Shown here piece after piece: positions 17,258 to 25,839 of a DNA stretch of 64,000 nucleotides (position 1 is the stretch's first letter; every line of letters begins with the position of its first letter). The translations under genes were made by a program, and so were the position numbers. This stretch comes from Marinobacterium lutimaris. Its GTDB lineage: Bacteria; Pseudomonadota; Gammaproteobacteria; Pseudomonadales; Balneatricaceae. The stretch spans positions 372,001 to 436,000 of the forward strand of contig NZ_FNVQ01000003.1 of NCBI RefSeq assembly GCF_900108065.1, written 5' to 3'. The notes beneath the pieces were generated by a model, which ran no database searches, was not told where the DNA came from, and saw nothing but the letters and a program-made list of their open reading frames with translations.

Positions 17258-18598
17258 TTAGCGGACAAGACGGGTGAGATAACGTCGCATCCAGGTGAAG
17301 GCAAGCGCTGCGGTGATACCGTTGGCGAGCACCAGGGCCGCAAACATACCTTCCAGACCGAAAAGCAGGCTGCCGAGCCAACCGAGAGGCACGTACATGA
17401 TGAACAGCCGGAACAGGCTGATCCGCATCGCACGCATGGGCTGGTGCAGCGCGTTGAACGAAGAGGCGCTGAGAAAGGTGATCGCCTGGAAACCGAAACC
17501 GGCGGGCACCACCACCATCCAGAGGGCAAGCCAGCCGGAAACTTCTCGGTCTTCGGTGAACAGAATCGCCAGCGGGTTGGCAAAAATAAACAGTGCCAGA
17601 TAGATCACACCCTGCCAGATCAGGGCAAAGCGGACCGCGCCCATATAGGCCTTACGCACCCGCTCCACCTGACCGGCGCCGTAGTTCTGACTGATAAACG
17701 GCGGCAGCGTCATCGACAACGCCAGGCATACAAGCAGAGACAGCGACTCGACGCGGTTACCCACACCATAGGCCGCCACCGCTTCTGCGCCGTGCCCGGC
17801 AACCACTGCGGTCAGCACACCATTGGCCAGCGGCGTCATCATATTGGAAAGCGCCGCCGGCAGGCTGATCTGCATCAGCTGCTTCCAGTGCCCAACCATC
17901 TCCGACAGATCGGGCCAGGCGAAGATCAGCATCTGTCGGCGGCCGTAGAGCAGATAAAACGCCAGCAGCGTCGTGCTGCCCCAGGCCAACACACTGGCAA
18001 TGGAGGCCCCCTGAATCCCCAGCGCCGGGATGGGGCCCCAGCCGAATATCAGCAAGGGATCCAGCATAAGGTTCAGTATCGCCGAGACCAGCATCACCAA
18101 ACCGGACATGCGCGTATCGCCCGCCGCCCGGAAGATGCTGTTGCAGACCATGTTTAGAACCAGGAATACCGAGCCGGAAAACCACACCGTCATATAGGCA
18201 TGGATATAGGGCATCAAACCGGGTTCGGCCCCCATGGCACGGAAAACGGGATCGATGATCCAGTGGCCGCCAACACCGACCACCAGCATCAGCAGCACCG
18301 TCATGATGATGTTGTCGGTGGCCATGCGAGAGGCATTGCGGGTTTCACCTGCGCCGATCAGCCGCGCCAGCGTTGCGGACGTGCCAACCCCCAAGCCGAT
18401 CGCCAGGCTGGTGACAGAGAAGGTCACCGGAAAGGTAAACGCCAACGCCGCCATCGGCTCGGTACCGAGCTGACCCACAAACCAGATATCGGCGATGTTG
18501 AACAGCATCAGACTGACGATGCCCATCATCATCGGCAGAGTCATACGCACAAGCGTCGAATGGACCGGAGATTTCAGGATATCGGAAGCTGGAGACAT
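17258..18598 (-). CDS. MATE-family multidrug efflux transporter
   Basis: A 446-residue inner-membrane protein with about twelve transmembrane helices in two homologous halves, the normal size for NorM/DinF-type MATE exporters. Typical segments include the N-terminal LVRMTLPMMMGIVSLMLFNIADIWFVGQLG (split here as LVRMTLPMMMG and NIADIWFVGQLG), the LGVGTSATLARLIGAG loop and PPFISQNYGAGQ in the second half. It should export cationic or hydrophobic compounds in exchange for sodium or protons. The substrate is not readable. It is transcribed alone, with about 220 bp to the phaB start downstream. Confidence 0.9.
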   Translation of the reverse strand: MSPASDILKSPVHSTLVRMTLPMMMGIVSLMLFNIADIWFVGQLGTEPMAALAFTFPVTFSVTSLAIGLGVGTSATLARLIGAGETRNASRMATDNIIMTVLLMLVVGVGGHWIIDPVFRAMGAEPGLMPYIHAYMTVWFSGSVFLVLNMVCNSIFRAAGDTRMSGLVMLVSAILNLMLDPLLIFGWGPIPALGIQGASIASVLAWGSTTLLAFYLLYGRRQMLIFAWPDLSEMVGHWKQLMQISLPAALSNMMTPLANGVLTAVVAGHGAEAVAAYGVGNRVESLSLLVCLALSMTLPPFISQNYGAGQVERVRKAYMGAVRFALIWQGVIYLALFIFANPLAILFTEDREVSGWLALWMVVVPAGFGFQAITFLSASSFNALHQPMRAMRISLFRLFIMYVPLGWLGSLLFGLEGMFAALVLANGITAALAFTWMRRYLTRLVR

Positions 18599-18766
18599 GG
18601 GTGGGCCGGTTCTCAGAGGGACGCGCAGTTTACCACAGCCCTGGAGGGCTGACTAAACGGTCAGTTCATTCCCGGTATTCCGCCTGTACCTCCTGGTGTC
18701 TGCTGGGCTCACATTCCCTGACTCCGCTGTAGTATGATCGGCGCTCACCCGAGTTATGTAGCTGTT

Positions 18767-19504
18767 ATGAACCTGATCCTGCTGTTCGAAGACGATTTTA
18801 CCTCGCCCCTTACCTCTCCCCTTACCTCGGCCGGCGAAGTCCGCCTGCACGATCGCCGTCTTACCCATATTCGTGATGTTCACCGCGCGTTGCCCGGAGA
18901 TCAGCTCAGAGTTGGGCTTCTCAATGGCGCTATGGGATCAGGCCAACTGCTCTCCCTATCGGAGCATGAGGCTGTATTGCGGGTCGAGCTGGACACTCCC
19001 CCGCCGCCGCCACTGCCGCTGACACTGATCCTGGCGCTGCCACGCCCGAAGATGTTCAAGCGCACGCTGGCCGCTGCCGCCAGCATGGGCGTAAAGGATC
19101 TCTGGCTGATCAACTCCTATCGTGTCGATAAGAGCTATTGGGGATCTCCTCTTTTGACAGAAGCCGGGCTCAGGGAGCATCTACTGCTGGGACTGGAACA
19201 GGCCTGCGACACGCAGCTGCCGCAGGTTCACCTGCGAAAACGGTTCAAGCCCTTTGTTGAAGACGAACTGCCGGAGCTCTGCCGGGGGCGCCGCGCACTG
19301 CTGGCTCACCCCTATAATGCACAGCCCTGCCCTTCGGCCTCGGATGAATCAACACTGCTGGCGATCGGACCCGAAGGTGGCTTTATCCCCTACGAGGTGG
19401 AAAAACTCGTTGAGGCAGGCCTGAGCCCCGTGCATCTTGGGCCACGAATTCTTCGCGTAGAGACGGCCGTCCCTGCTCTTTTATCCCGGCTATTCACCTT
19501 CTGA
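18767..19504 (+). CDS. rsmE: 16S rRNA m3U1498 methyltransferase
   Basis: A 245-residue SPOUT-class methyltransferase that modifies U1498 of 16S rRNA with S-adenosylmethionine. The N-terminal PUA-like part (RLTHIRDVHRALPGDQLRVGLLNG) and the C-terminal knot motifs AIGPEGGFIPYEVEKL and LGPRILRVETAVPALLS are clear. I placed the start at MNLILLFEDDF (18767), since the family begins with such a segment. The upstream ATG adds eleven unrelated residues. Codons 12-21 contain an in-frame 12-bp tandem repeat that inserts a TSPL duplication between the first strand and the RLTH motif. It is divergent from the MATE gene. Confidence 0.9.
   Translation: MNLILLFEDDFTSPLTSPLTSAGEVRLHDRRLTHIRDVHRALPGDQLRVGLLNGAMGSGQLLSLSEHEAVLRVELDTPPPPPLPLTLILALPRPKMFKRTLAAAASMGVKDLWLINSYRVDKSYWGSPLLTEAGLREHLLLGLEQACDTQLPQVHLRKRFKPFVEDELPELCRGRRALLAHPYNAQPCPSASDESTLLAIGPEGGFIPYEVEKLVEAGLSPVHLGPRILRVETAVPALLSRLFTF
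18800..18830 (+). repeat. 12-bp tandem repeat inside rsmE
   Basis: Two 12-bp units, ACCTCGCCCCTT and ACCTCTCCCCTT, are followed by a partial third (ACCTCGG). They keep the frame and encode Thr-Ser-Pro-Leu repeats near the N-terminus of RsmE. Confidence 0.8.
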
Positions 19505-19601
19505 TCAGGCCGAGCGACAAGATTGATCTCAAAGTATCTTATAAATAATATGGTTATATGATTCGAATCTAAAACGAAAACAAGAATCGAACTCAGTTGC
19601 G

Positions 19602-19640
19602 TTGACCCGACAGGAAAAAGTGATAACAATTCGCATTACG
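19602..19640 (+). promoter_or_regulatory. Predicted fbpA promoter with overlapping Fur-like box
   Basis: TTGACC (19602-19607) and TAACAA (19624-19629) are 16 bp apart. The -10 is covered by GATAACAATTCGCATTACG (19622-19640), which matches the 19-bp Fur consensus at roughly two thirds of positions. Iron repression of fbpAB is the natural reading. The ~100-nt leader that follows can form a GC-capped hairpin near 19654-19680. Confidence 0.5.
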
Positions 19641-19735
19641 CGATTGATATCCGGCCCTGCTCTTTTTAGGAGTGCGGCCAGCTTTTCCAATAATTACTTT
19701 TTTAATAACTAAAAGTTTCCGGAGAATCCGCGACA

Positions 19736-20755
19736 ATGAAAAAAGCTCTTTTATCTGCCGCAGTACTGAGCGCCACCTTCAGCACCTTCGCACAGGCCGA
19801 AGAGGTCAATGTGTACTCTTTCCGCCAGGAGTTTCTGCTGAAGCCTCTGCTGGAAGCGTTCACCGAAGAGACCGGCATCAAGGTCAACGTAGTATTCTCC
19901 AAAAGCGGTCTGCTGGAACGCCTTGAGCATGAAGGCCAGAACACCCCGGCCGACCTGCTGCTGACCGCCGATATCGGCCCACTGTACGACGCTACCGAAC
20001 GTGATCTGGTAGCGCCGATCAAGAGCGACATTATTGAGCAGAACATTCCGGAACATTTCCGCGCTACCGATGGCCGCTGGGTGGGTCTGACCAGCCGTGC
20101 ACGTCTTATCTATGCCTCCAAGGATCGTGTAGAGCCGGGCGAAATCACCACCTACGAAGAGCTGGCCGACCCGAAATGGAAAGGCCGTATCTGTACCCGC
20201 AGCGGCAAGCACACCTATAACCTCTCCCTGATCGGCTCCATGATTGCCCACCACGGCGAAGCGGAAACCGAACAGTGGCTCGAAGGCGTCAAGGCTAACC
20301 TGGCACAGAAGCCTCAGGGTAACGACCGTAGCCAGGTCAAGGCGATCATGGAAGGCGTGTGCGATCTTGCCCTCGGTAACAGCTACTACTACGGCAAGAT
20401 GGCCACCAACGAAGACGAGCCTGAGCAGAAAGAGTGGGCTGCATCCGCCAACCTGGTGTTCCCGAACCAGGACGATCGCGGCACCCACATGAATATCTCC
20501 GGCGCAGCACTGACCAAGTACGCTCCGCATCCGGAAGCGGCAGTCAAGCTGGTTGAGTTCCTGACCCAGGAAAAGGCACAGAAACTCTACGCCGAAGCCA
20601 ACTTCGAATTCCCGGTGCGTCCGAACACCCCCTGGTCTGAACTGCTCGAAGAGAAAATGAGCGGCTTCAAGGGTGACGAGATCAACCTGGGTGAAATCGG
20701 CGCCAACCGCGCTGCTGCCGCCAAGCTGGTCGACAAGGTCGGCTTCGATAACTGA
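19736..20755 (+). CDS. fbpA: Ferric-iron ABC transporter, periplasmic binding protein
   Basis: A 339-residue periplasmic binding protein with a clear signal peptide MKKALLSAAVLSATFSTFAQA. The mature part starts EEVNVYSFRQEFLLKP, typical of FbpA/FutA-type iron(III) binders. The ADLLLTADIG strand, TSRARLIYAS and the tyrosine cluster GNSYYYGKM, whose tyrosines bind Fe(III) in the family, are present. It captures Fe3+ in the periplasm and passes it to the FbpB permease, encoded 16 bp downstream. A Fur-like box overlaps its promoter. The ATP-binding subunit is encoded convergently at 22592-23644. Confidence 0.93.
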   Translation: MKKALLSAAVLSATFSTFAQAEEVNVYSFRQEFLLKPLLEAFTEETGIKVNVVFSKSGLLERLEHEGQNTPADLLLTADIGPLYDATERDLVAPIKSDIIEQNIPEHFRATDGRWVGLTSRARLIYASKDRVEPGEITTYEELADPKWKGRICTRSGKHTYNLSLIGSMIAHHGEAETEQWLEGVKANLAQKPQGNDRSQVKAIMEGVCDLALGNSYYYGKMATNEDEPEQKEWAASANLVFPNQDDRGTHMNISGAALTKYAPHPEAAVKLVEFLTQEKAQKLYAEANFEFPVRPNTPWSELLEEKMSGFKGDEINLGEIGANRAAAAKLVDKVGFDN

Positions 20756-20771
20756 TACCGGGAACTAGTGC

Positions 20772-22463
20772 ATGAGTGCCACCGCCGAAACCACACTGAC
20801 CGAATCACGGACCCTGCCCCGTCTGCGCGGGCTTCTTCCCGGTTGGTACAGTATCGGCTGGGGCACCGCACTGCTGGTGATGTTGCCCGTGCTGGCCGTA
20901 CTCTGGCTGGCACTCTTCCCCACCGAAAATATCTGGCCGCACCTGGCCTCCACGGTGCTGCCGGTTTATATCAAGTCCACGCTGATTCTGATGGTGGGTA
21001 CCGGCGCGCTGTCGGTGGCGATCGGCGTAGGCACCGCCTGGCTGGTGACCCTATGTCACTTTCCTGGGCGACGAGTATTTGAATGGGCACTGCTGCTGCC
21101 CTTTGCGATTCCGGCATACGTGATCGCTTATATTTATACCGACCTGCTTGAATATGCGGGTCCGGTCCAGATTCTGCTCCGTGACCTGTTCGGCTGGCAA
21201 ACCGCCCGCGACTACTGGTTCCCGGAGATCCGCAGTATCGGCGGCGCTATTCTGATGCTGACGCTGGTGCTCTACCCCTACGTTTACCTGCTTGCCCGCG
21301 CCAGCTTCCTGGAGCAATCCATGAGCATTCGCGACGCCAGCCGCATGCTGGGCTGCAGCCCCTGGCAGAGTTTCTACCGGGTTTCACTGCCGATCGCTCG
21401 CCCGGCCATCGCTGTCGGCCTGTCATTGGTTTCGATGGAAACGATCAACGACTTCGGCACAGTAGATTACTTTGCAGTCAAGAGCATGTCCGCCGGCATC
21501 TACGACGCCTGGCTGAACATGGGCAACGTGGGCGCGGCCGCTCAGATCGCCAGCCTGATGATGATCTTCGTGGTGGTGCTGATCTCACTGGAGCGTGTCG
21601 CCCGCGCCAAGTCGCGCCAGTACACCAGCCCCGACCGCTACCGCACCATCGAGCGCTACCGCCTGACAAAGAGCCGCGCCTGGCTCTGTACGCTGGCCTG
21701 CTCTCTGCCCGTGCTGTTCGGTTTTCTTCTGCCGTTCATTTCACTGGCGGATATGTCCCTGGCCCATCTGGACCAGTTCAGCGACAGCAACTTTCTCGGC
21801 TTTGCCACCAACAGCTTTACTCTCTCGGGCGTGACCGCTCTGCTGGCGGCAGCCATTGCCATCGTACTGGCGTACAGCAAGCGACTTTATGCCCGCAACC
21901 GCTCTCTGCAGGTGGCCGCCCGCATGAGCAACCTGGGCTATGCCCTCCCCGGCGCCGTGCTCGCCATTGGCGTGATTATCCCTCTGGCCGCTTTCGATAA
22001 CAGTGTCGACGCCTTTATGCGCGAGCACTTCAATATCAGCACCGGCCTGCTGCTGAGCGGCACGCCCTTCGCCCTGGTGTTTGCCTACTGCGTGCGCTTC
22101 CTGGCCGTCTCCGGCGGCGCCGTGGATTCTTCGCTGGGCAAGGTCACGCCCAACATGGATATGGCGTCCCGCTCGCTGGGCGCCAATACGCTGCGCACAC
22201 TTAAAGAGGTGCATCTGCCGCTGATTCGCGGCGGCCTACTCACCGGGGTGCTGGTGGTGTTCGTGGATTGCATGAAGGAACTGCCGGCGACACTTATCCT
22301 ACGCCCGTTCAACTACGATACGCTGGCAACCTATGTCTACCAGTACGCTTCGGACGAACAGATCGAAAGCTGCTCACCCGCAGCGCTGTTGATCGTTCTG
22401 GTGGGAATTATTCCGGTGATTCTGCTGAGCCGCACGATTACCGCTACACGCGCCAGCCGGTAA
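20772..22463 (+). CDS. fbpB: Ferric-iron ABC transporter, fused permease
   Basis: A 563-residue inner-membrane permease with about twelve transmembrane helices, formed by two binding-protein-dependent permease halves, as usual for FbpB. Two EAA-type cytoplasmic loops contact the ATPase: DASRMLGCSPWQSFYRVSLPIARP in the first half (quoted in part: SRMLGCSPWQSFYRVSLP) and ASRSLGANTLRTLKEVHLPL in the second. It lies 16 bp after fbpA and is probably co-transcribed with it. It works with FbpA and FbpC in ferric iron uptake. The gene ends about 45 bp before a REP pair. Confidence 0.93.
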   Translation: MSATAETTLTESRTLPRLRGLLPGWYSIGWGTALLVMLPVLAVLWLALFPTENIWPHLASTVLPVYIKSTLILMVGTGALSVAIGVGTAWLVTLCHFPGRRVFEWALLLPFAIPAYVIAYIYTDLLEYAGPVQILLRDLFGWQTARDYWFPEIRSIGGAILMLTLVLYPYVYLLARASFLEQSMSIRDASRMLGCSPWQSFYRVSLPIARPAIAVGLSLVSMETINDFGTVDYFAVKSMSAGIYDAWLNMGNVGAAAQIASLMMIFVVVLISLERVARAKSRQYTSPDRYRTIERYRLTKSRAWLCTLACSLPVLFGFLLPFISLADMSLAHLDQFSDSNFLGFATNSFTLSGVTALLAAAIAIVLAYSKRLYARNRSLQVAARMSNLGYALPGAVLAIGVIIPLAAFDNSVDAFMREHFNISTGLLLSGTPFALVFAYCVRFLAVSGGAVDSSLGKVTPNMDMASRSLGANTLRTLKEVHLPLIRGGLLTGVLVVFVDCMKELPATLILRPFNYDTLATYVYQYASDEQIESCSPAALLIVLVGIIPVILLSRTITATRASR

Positions 22464-22507
22464 AGGCCGTCGGCGCGGTTAGGCAGGTCTTACCGGGCTG
22501 AATTCTT

Positions 22508-22595
22508 GTAGGAACGACGCCCCGTCGCGAACAACCACCAGTGTATTGAATCACCACCGAGCAGCATTCAATCGGCGCGAGGGCACATCTCCTAC
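22508..22595. repeat. Inverted pair of REP-like elements
   Basis: A plus-strand copy (22508-22530) begins GTAGGAACGACGCCCC and a minus-strand copy (22595 back to 22571) begins GTAGGAGATGTGCCCTCG. Both share the GTAG head, a GC-rich foldback and a CG-rich tail, and resemble REP sequences mobilised by REP-associated tyrosine transposases. They are arranged tail to tail with a 40-bp centre, between convergent fbpB and fbpC. The second copy overlaps the fbpC stop codon. A second pair of the same kind lies at 34444-34506. Confidence 0.65.
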
Positions 22596-23644
22596 CGGTC
22601 GAAAAAAACGATGGGACGGTGTGGCGCTACGCGCAGCGCCACCTGCTCACCGATCGGGTAACGGTGCATACCACTTTCCACCGCCTGCAGCTCCAGGCCC
22701 GAAGCCAGTTTCAGACTGTACTGCGTCTGACTGCCCTGGAACTCACAGGCCAGCACCTCGGCGGATACACTGCCTTCATGCGTCAACTGAATATCGGTGG
22801 GACGCAGGAACAGGCGGATAGAGCGACCTTCACAGCCATCCTTCCCGAAAGGCTCGGCAAACTCCAGCTCGCCCAACTCACAGCTGAGACGATCAGGCGC
22901 CAGCGCTTTACCTGACACCATCACCCCCTTACCCACGAACGATGCTACCTCGGGTGTTGCCGGCTGATAGAACAGCTCTTCCGGCGTGCCCCACTGCTGC
23001 ACCTCGCCTTGCGACAAAACGCCCAGGCGGTCACTGATGGTGAACGCCTCCTGCTGATCATGGGTCACCATGATCGAAGCGATCTGCTGCTTCTTCAGAA
23101 TGCGGCGCATCTCCGCGGAAAGCTGGCGGCGCAGGTCGGTATCCAGATTGGAAAACGGCTCATCCATCAGCAACAGACGAGGTTTGGGCGCCAGAGCCCG
23201 AGCCAGCGCCACGCGCTGCTGCTGACCGCCGGACAACTCATGAGGATAACGTTTGGCCAGGTCCGGGAGCTCAACCAGATTGAGCACCTCCTCAACCGCC
23301 TGCTGCTTTTCACTGCGGCTTTTACCCTTGAGGCCAAAGGCGATGTTCTCCGCGATCGTCAGGTGCGGGAACAGCGCGTAATCCTGAAACACCATGCCCA
23401 TACCACGCTTTTCAGGCGGCAGAGTGCTCTTCCCGTCGCTGATCACTTCACCATTAACTCGAATGGCACCAGACTCTGCCTCGATAAAACCGGCGATCGC
23501 TCTGAGAACGGTCGTCTTACCACAGCCGCTGGGTCCCAACAGGCAGGCGATCTCGCCCTCTTCGATGGAAAAACTGACCGACCGCAGTACCGGGGTTCCC
23601 TCGTAGGCACACTGAAGTTTTTCGACGGAAAGAAGTTCGCGCAT
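22592..23644 (-). CDS. fbpC: Ferric-iron ABC transporter, ATP-binding subunit
   Basis: A 350-residue ABC ATPase. Walker A GPSGCGKTT, Q-loop VFQDYALFPHLT, signature LSGGQQQRVALARAL, Walker B LLLMDEPFSNLD and switch VTHDQQEAF are all intact. The C-terminal ~110 residues form the TOBE-type regulatory domain of FbpC/CysA-like ATPases. It energises Fe(III) import through FbpB. It is separated from fbpAB and transcribed towards them from its own promoter, an unusual split for what is commonly an fbpABC operon. The stop codon lies inside a REP-like sequence. A polyamine or thiamine type ATPase is less likely given the neighbours. Confidence 0.9.
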   Translation of the reverse strand: MRELLSVEKLQCAYEGTPVLRSVSFSIEEGEIACLLGPSGCGKTTVLRAIAGFIEAESGAIRVNGEVISDGKSTLPPEKRGMGMVFQDYALFPHLTIAENIAFGLKGKSRSEKQQAVEEVLNLVELPDLAKRYPHELSGGQQQRVALARALAPKPRLLLMDEPFSNLDTDLRRQLSAEMRRILKKQQIASIMVTHDQQEAFTISDRLGVLSQGEVQQWGTPEELFYQPATPEVASFVGKGVMVSGKALAPDRLSCELGELEFAEPFGKDGCEGRSIRLFLRPTDIQLTHEGSVSAEVLACEFQGSQTQYSLKLASGLELQAVESGMHRYPIGEQVALRVAPHRPIVFFDR

Positions 23645-23717
23645 AGCTCTCCTGCTACCGTACCCGACATCTATTACCTCTGGTGTACAGGGAAAGATAG
23701 GACGTGAACGGTTTAAT

Positions 23718-23757
23718 ACCCTGAAATGACAGGGTCAATAATAATTGGAAATCATTC
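23718..23757 (-). promoter_or_regulatory. Predicted fbpC promoter with palindrome and weak Fur-like half-sites
   Basis: On the minus strand TTGACC (23738-23733) is followed 16 bp later by TTAAAC. The spacer carries the palindrome ACCCTG-N6-CAGGGT (23718-23735). Just upstream, AATAAT and ATCATT half-sites (about 23738-23756) look like a Fur box with one extra base. A role in iron control is inferred. Confidence 0.4.
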
Positions 23758-24318
23758 TTAATTACCAGCAAGAGAGCGGCGATAACGCTCCCAGTCAAAA
23801 GCCGGGCCAGGATCGGTCTTTCTTCCCGGTGCAATATCGCTGTGACCGCAGATTCGCTCGGGGTTGATCTGCGGATACTGCTGCATCAGGGCTCCGGTAA
23901 CGCCGGTCAGCGCAGCATACTGCTCGTCAGTGAAGGGAAGATCGTCTGTGCCTTCGAGCTCTATGCCGATGGAGAAATCGTTACAGGCCTCTCGCCCGTC
24001 AAAGCAGGAACGTCCCGCGTGCCAGGCACGCTTATCAAAGGGGACAAACTGAGTCACCTGGCCGTGACGGTCGATCAACAGGTGGGCGGAAACCTCCAGC
24101 TGATGAATCTCGCGATAATAGGGATGATCATCTGGGTTCAGGCAGTTGGTGAACAACTGGTGGATACCGGGCCCACCAAATTCTCCGGGCGGCAGGCTGA
24201 TATTGTGTATCACCAGCAATGAGATTTCGCCGTCCGGGCGCTCATTGTGATTTGGCGAAAGACACTGCTCTGCGGCGGTTAGGCGATGCTCCTTGATGGA
24301 AAAATCCTGAATCGTCAT
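23758..24318 (-). CDS. ampD: 1,6-anhydro-N-acetylmuramyl-L-alanine amidase
   Basis: A 186-residue cytoplasmic zinc amidase that removes peptides from anhydro-muropeptides during wall recycling and thereby affects AmpR-controlled beta-lactamase in species that have it. The zinc ligands are visible in LLVIHNISLPPGEFGG, and in HSDIAPGRKTDPGPAF, which supplies the His and Asp. Length and motifs match AmpD (about 185) rather than the longer AmiD type, and no signal peptide is present. It is divergent from nadC with about 110 bp between, as in several gammaproteobacteria where nadC, ampD and pilin genes cluster. Confidence 0.92.
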   Translation of the reverse strand: MTIQDFSIKEHRLTAAEQCLSPNHNERPDGEISLLVIHNISLPPGEFGGPGIHQLFTNCLNPDDHPYYREIHQLEVSAHLLIDRHGQVTQFVPFDKRAWHAGRSCFDGREACNDFSIGIELEGTDDLPFTDEQYAALTGVTGALMQQYPQINPERICGHSDIAPGRKTDPGPAFDWERYRRSLAGN

Positions 24319-24427
24319 TGAAAGGAATAGACTCCTGAGACAAGCGAAATTACAGCGGCGAGGTTCTCGCTAAGACGCGCATTCGCTAGAATATCGACCT
24401 CGAACCACACCCGCAACGGAACCTCTC

Positions 24428-25267
24428 ATGCTGAACCTGACCGACCTCAAACCGGTGATCGAAGAAAATGTGCGTACAACCCTGAGCGAAGATGTGGGCG
24501 ACGGCGATATAACTGCCGCGCTTATCCCCGCCTCGGACCAGGCCAGCGGTCGCGTGATCAGCCGCGAGTACGCCACCGTCTGCGGAACAGCCTGGGTAGA
24601 CGAGGTATTCCGCCAGGTTGACCCCGAGGTTCGCATCGAATGGAAAGTCAAAGACGGCGACCAGGTAGAACCTGACCAGACACTGTTCACCATCGAAGGC
24701 GCAGCTCGCAGCCTTCTGACCGGCGAACGCGCCGCACTGAACTTTCTCCAGACTCTATCCGGCACTGCCACCCTGGCGCGCAGCTATGCAGACCATGTGG
24801 CTGAAACCAGCGTACGCCTGCTAGACACACGCAAAACCATTCCCGGGCTGCGCATGGCACAGAAATACGCCGTCAGCTGTGGCGGCTGCTTCAACCACCG
24901 CATCGGCCTGTTCGACGCCTTCCTGATCAAGGAAAACCATATTCTTGCCTGTGGCGGCATCTCCGCGGCGGTCAGCACCGCGCGCACCATGCATGCAGAC
25001 AAACCGGTTGAAGTCGAGGTTGAAGATCAGGATCAGCTGGTTGAAGCGCTTGAGGCCGGCGCCGATATCATCATGCTGGACAACTTCAGCCCCGCCGAAA
25101 TGGTCGATGCGGTAACCATCACCGCCGGCCGCGCCAAGCTTGAAGCCTCTGGCAACATCACCGATGAAACCCTGCTGGAATATGCGAAAACCGGCGTCGA
25201 CTATATCTCCATCGGCGCCCTGACCAAGCATTGCCGGGCGATAGACCTGTCGATGCGGCTCGTTTAA
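24428..25267 (+). CDS. nadC: Nicotinate-nucleotide pyrophosphorylase (quinolinate phosphoribosyltransferase)
   Basis: A 279-residue enzyme of de novo NAD synthesis that converts quinolinate and PRPP to nicotinate mononucleotide, CO2 and pyrophosphate. Active-site segments [33 protein letters not shown] and [26 protein letters not shown] (read here in shorter parts: [20 protein letters not shown]) are intact. So is the C-terminal [11 protein letters not shown]. Length is normal for the family (about 280-300). It is followed by a bidirectional terminator and is divergent from ampD, a synteny seen next to type IV pilin loci. Confidence 0.95.
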   Translation: MLNLTDLKPVIEENVRTTLSEDVGDGDITAALIPASDQASGRVISREYATVCGTAWVDEVFRQVDPEVRIEWKVKDGDQVEPDQTLFTIEGAARSLLTGERAALNFLQTLSGTATLARSYADHVAETSVRLLDTRKTIPGLRMAQKYAVSCGGCFNHRIGLFDAFLIKENHILACGGISAAVSTARTMHADKPVEVEVEDQDQLVEALEAGADIIMLDNFSPAEMVDAVTITAGRAKLEASGNITDETLLEYAKTGVDYISIGALTKHCRAIDLSMRLV

Positions 25268-25295
25268 GCCTCCTCAGAATGCAAAAAAGGAATGC

Positions 25296-25325
25296 AAAAA
25301 AGCCAGCTAAATAGCTGGCTTTTTC
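25296..25325. terminator. Bidirectional Rho-independent terminator
   Basis: AGCCAGCT / AGCTGGCT form a near-perfect stem with a four-base loop, with AAAAA before and TTTTTC after. It lies between convergent nadC and the small anchored protein gene at 25336. Confidence 0.88.
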
Positions 25326-25335
25326 ATCTCAATAT

Positions 25336-25680
25336 TTACTCGCAGCGCGCCGCACCGATCTGCACCCAGTCATCATCATTCTGAATCTGCAGCACATCGA
25401 ACACCTCCACCTCGGCGGGGGTAATACCATGCTGTAGCATAATCGAGCAGGCGTCTCGCGCTTCCGCATCACGGTTGGATCCGTCCGGAATAACGCCAAT
25501 ACCCAATCGATGCCCCTTATCCCACCAGACCGGCTGAGCCGGTAGCTCCAGCCGCGCCATCACTTCGGCAGCGGCTCTCTCACGCACATCTGCAGACACC
25601 TCTTTGCGAGCGGACTCGATATACCAGGTCACACCGATACTCAGGGCTATGAGGATAAGCACCATTAGGCGTTTGTTCAT
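25336..25680 (-). CDS. Small membrane-anchored hypothetical protein
   Basis: A 114-residue protein with one N-terminal hydrophobic helix (about 4-21, RLMVLILIALSIGVTWYIES) that could be a signal anchor or an uncleaved signal. A soluble domain of about 90 residues follows, with two cysteines (DACSIMLQH, AARCE), possibly joined by a disulfide outside the membrane. I do not recognise a family. It starts at ATG with GGAAGTTACCCA ahead, has its own terminator and converges with nadC. The gene is monocistronic as far as visible. Confidence 0.62.
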   Translation of the reverse strand: MNKRLMVLILIALSIGVTWYIESARKEVSADVRERAAAEVMARLELPAQPVWWDKGHRLGIGVIPDGSNRDAEARDACSIMLQHGITPAEVEVFDVLQIQNDDDWVQIGAARCE

Positions 25681-25760
25681 TGGGTAACTTCCGTGCGGGT
25701 GGTTGATTCTTAAGGAGTTCGAGTGTGCCGGGAAGGAGCTTGGGAGACAACCGGACTAAA

Positions 25761-25829
25761 GGCTAAATCGGAGATTAGCCCTATTTGCCACTTCCTGTTC
25801 GAATGACTTCCATGGAAGTCCAGGCCTGG
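25761..25829. other. Cluster of small palindromes downstream of the RAYT remnant
   Basis: GGCTAA-N8-TTAGCC (25761-25780) is followed by a perfect 14-bp palindrome ACTTCCATGGAAGT (25806-25819) that directly abuts a perfect 10-bp one, CCAGGCCTGG (25820-25829). No T-run follows. They may mark the 3' border of the transposase module or be regulator sites. Confidence 0.4.
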
Positions 25830-25839
25830 CAGGGCCAAC

